Source of the DNA: Ypsolopha sequella
Taxonomy: Eukaryota; Arthropoda; Insecta; Lepidoptera; Ypsolophidae
Direction: 5' to 3'
DNA length: 64,000 nucleotides
NCBI GenBank assembly: GCA_934047225.1
Contig: OW203991.1
Location: forward strand, 7,502,001-7,566,000
Shown: piece after piece, positions 62,949-64,000 of the stretch
Position numbering within the stretch: the first letter of the stretch is position 1
How the letters are laid out: each line of letters opens with the position of its first letter
Position numbers and translations under genes: made by a program
The notes under the pieces: generated by a model
What the model saw: the letters and a program-made list of their open reading frames with translations, nothing else
Told to the model about the DNA's origin: nothing
Databases searched by the model: none

Positions 62949-63120
62949 TTACCGGCTAAACCCGATTTTAGGACAAACTAGCCTAGGCTAAAGTAGTTTT
63001 GGGTTTTCATGAAAAATAACCACGATGGTTATTTATGGCGGTCGCGCCACGTCGGCTATCTTCTGCACTTCAGGATTTCCGAAAAACTACTTCGGCCTAT
63101 GCCAAACTTGACTGGTAACA
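62949..63120. repeat. Imperfect inverted repeat
   Basis: GTTACCGGCTAAACCC and AAAGTAGTTTTGGG on the left; AAAAACTACTTCGGCC and TTGACTGGTAAC on the right. ATAACCACGATGGTTAT forms a small inner hairpin. It lies between the Penelope remnant and motif H8. Confidence 0.45.
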
Positions 63121-63145
63121 TATACGTAAATTATTTTGCTATTTA

Positions 63146-63187
63146 TTCCACTGATACCAACAAAAAATTGTCGAAATATATCTGTAT
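63146..63187 (+). ncRNA. Hammerhead-like motif H8 (partly decayed)
   Basis: TTCCA, then CTGATA (core CTGATG with one change), a CAA...TTG helix, GAAA, ATATAT, triplet ATC and TGTAT. Stem I pairs only at the inner two positions. A relic of the family. Confidence 0.45.
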
Positions 63188-63640
63188 CGTTATTTTAACG
63201 TATTTTATGCATATATCAAAATATGTATTTATCAAATGACAGACATATATTTCGTGTTTATGTGTCCTTCGTATTGATGATAAAATAAAATTAATATTAG
63301 TTTTCACTTTTTTTCATTTCAAAGACCAAATGTTTATTAGACAAATTTTATCCTGAACAATAATCCTACTGATTCGTATAATAAAATAGCGAGGGTTTAT
63401 TTTTTTTTTATTTTAGTTGGTTCGATTCCCGGGTGAGACAAGCGAACTTTAGAAGATCTTTGAATGCAGTTTTGTTTCTTTTAAAAAATAAAGGAATGTT
63501 TCCTTTCAGTAAAATGAGCTAACTAAAGGATTTAAGGTAGTTCTCCTTCAGGGCCCTTAAATTTTTTCCGCCCTGTATATATATCCATTTGAATAAATAA
63601 ATAAACTTCATTAAACATTATCGAATTGAATGAAATGACG
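63188..63640. other. Spacer, nothing recognised
   Basis: AT-rich. 63540-63610 ends in AATAAATAAATAAACTTC, possibly a LINE tail. Confidence 0.4.
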
Positions 63641-63740
63641 CCCAACCTGCCCGACCACCCACGCCAACTGCACCGATGACGTCCCGCGAGCGCTAGCCCG
63701 CAGTGTGAGACCCAACGTCATCGCGGACACGTCTTCACTC

Positions 63741-63781
63741 GCCCAGAAGAAGGCAGTCTGAATCTGCTGAAACTGGTCGGC
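63741..63781 (+). ncRNA. Second-type hammerhead-like motif
   Basis: GCC, CAGAAGA (for CTGAAGA), a stem AGGCAG/CTGCT, GAAAC, TG, GTC and GGC. This resembles the hammerhead consensus known from other Penelope-like elements (GAAAC and a GTC triplet). It is unlike the AUC motifs of the rest of the window. One core base (U to A) is wrong and stem I is only 3 bp, so I rate it low. The surrounding 63640-63770 is G+C-richer. Confidence 0.35.
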
Positions 63782-64000
63782 TATCCCGATTAATAATACT
63801 TAATGAGGTGAGCCGTTTTGCAATATTCATTAAAAATACTTTTAGCAAGCAAGACTGGAGCGCAACCATCGATAAGCTCCCTTAGCAACTCCTTTTCATC
63901 GTACCCAAAATAATCTAAAACCACCCCCGCTTTCTTTCAACCAACCCTTCCCCCTAGAGGGGTCAAGTCACCCTGCTTAAGATCGATGGAAGGGGGTTGG

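Overview
The window looks like AT-rich, gene-poor nuclear DNA from a moth or butterfly. The evidence is the repeat content: many copies of a repeat whose ends read ACCGGCCAAGTGCGAG and GGGTACGGAACCCTA, tRNA-derived SINEs, RTE-type LINE tails, LINE 3' ends such as AATAAA followed by TTTGAA or CTTAT repeats, and very many short inverted-repeat elements, all of which I know as common in Lepidoptera. I find no host protein-coding gene that I can defend. At most there is one CpG-rich candidate promoter or first exon near 31.6 kb, and a few GC-richer patches (2.3-3.1, 29.0-29.5, 47.9-48.1, 52.5-53.0 kb) that could be exonic or regulatory. The likeliest reading is intergenic or long-intron sequence built up by nested transposon insertions.

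The only intact long genes belong to one LINE on the minus strand (about 14.4-19.1 kb). ORF1 has a PHD-type zinc finger, a coiled coil and an FP-like C-terminal domain. ORF2 has an apurinic-type endonuclease and a reverse transcriptase. Degraded retroelement genes lie at 9.5 kb and 60.7-61.0 kb (RTE type), 11.3-11.7 kb, 23.1-23.5 kb and 34.6-34.9 kb (other LINEs), and 40.4 kb and 62.4-62.9 kb (Penelope-like, with a GIY-YIG endonuclease).

The rest is non-autonomous. It includes fold-back MITEs at about twenty places and a five-copy family with TTAA termini (6.7, 13.2, 36.9, 57.6, 58.2 kb). It also includes five copies or fragments of one tRNA-derived SINE (30.2, 32.8, 42.5/43.1, 49.6, 57.3 kb), another tRNA-like element (48.8 and 59.9 kb), and a 15-unit 29-bp minisatellite inside a MITE terminal repeat (32.3-32.7 kb). 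Nesting is visible in many places: the SINE at 42.5 kb is split by a 557-bp element; a MITE pair sits in a LINE 3' UTR at 47.2 kb; and three layers are stacked at 34.5-35.5 kb.

The most interesting signal is a set of hammerhead-ribozyme-like motifs (12.9, 35.1, 35.2, 40.6, 40.8, 41.2, 50.0, 50.1, 50.2, 61.3, 63.15 and 63.7 kb). Several have a conserved core, a base-paired stem II, an AUC cleavage triplet and perfectly paired stem I flanks. At 35.0, 49.9 and 61.2 kb the motifs lie in compact inverted-repeat insertions with a short AT-rich tail and flanking direct repeats (12 bp, 15 bp, and about 27 bp imperfect). At 40.4-41.3 kb they directly follow the 3' end of a Penelope-like ORF. I infer a family of small hammerhead-bearing inverted-repeat retroelements derived from, or mobilised by, Penelope-like elements.
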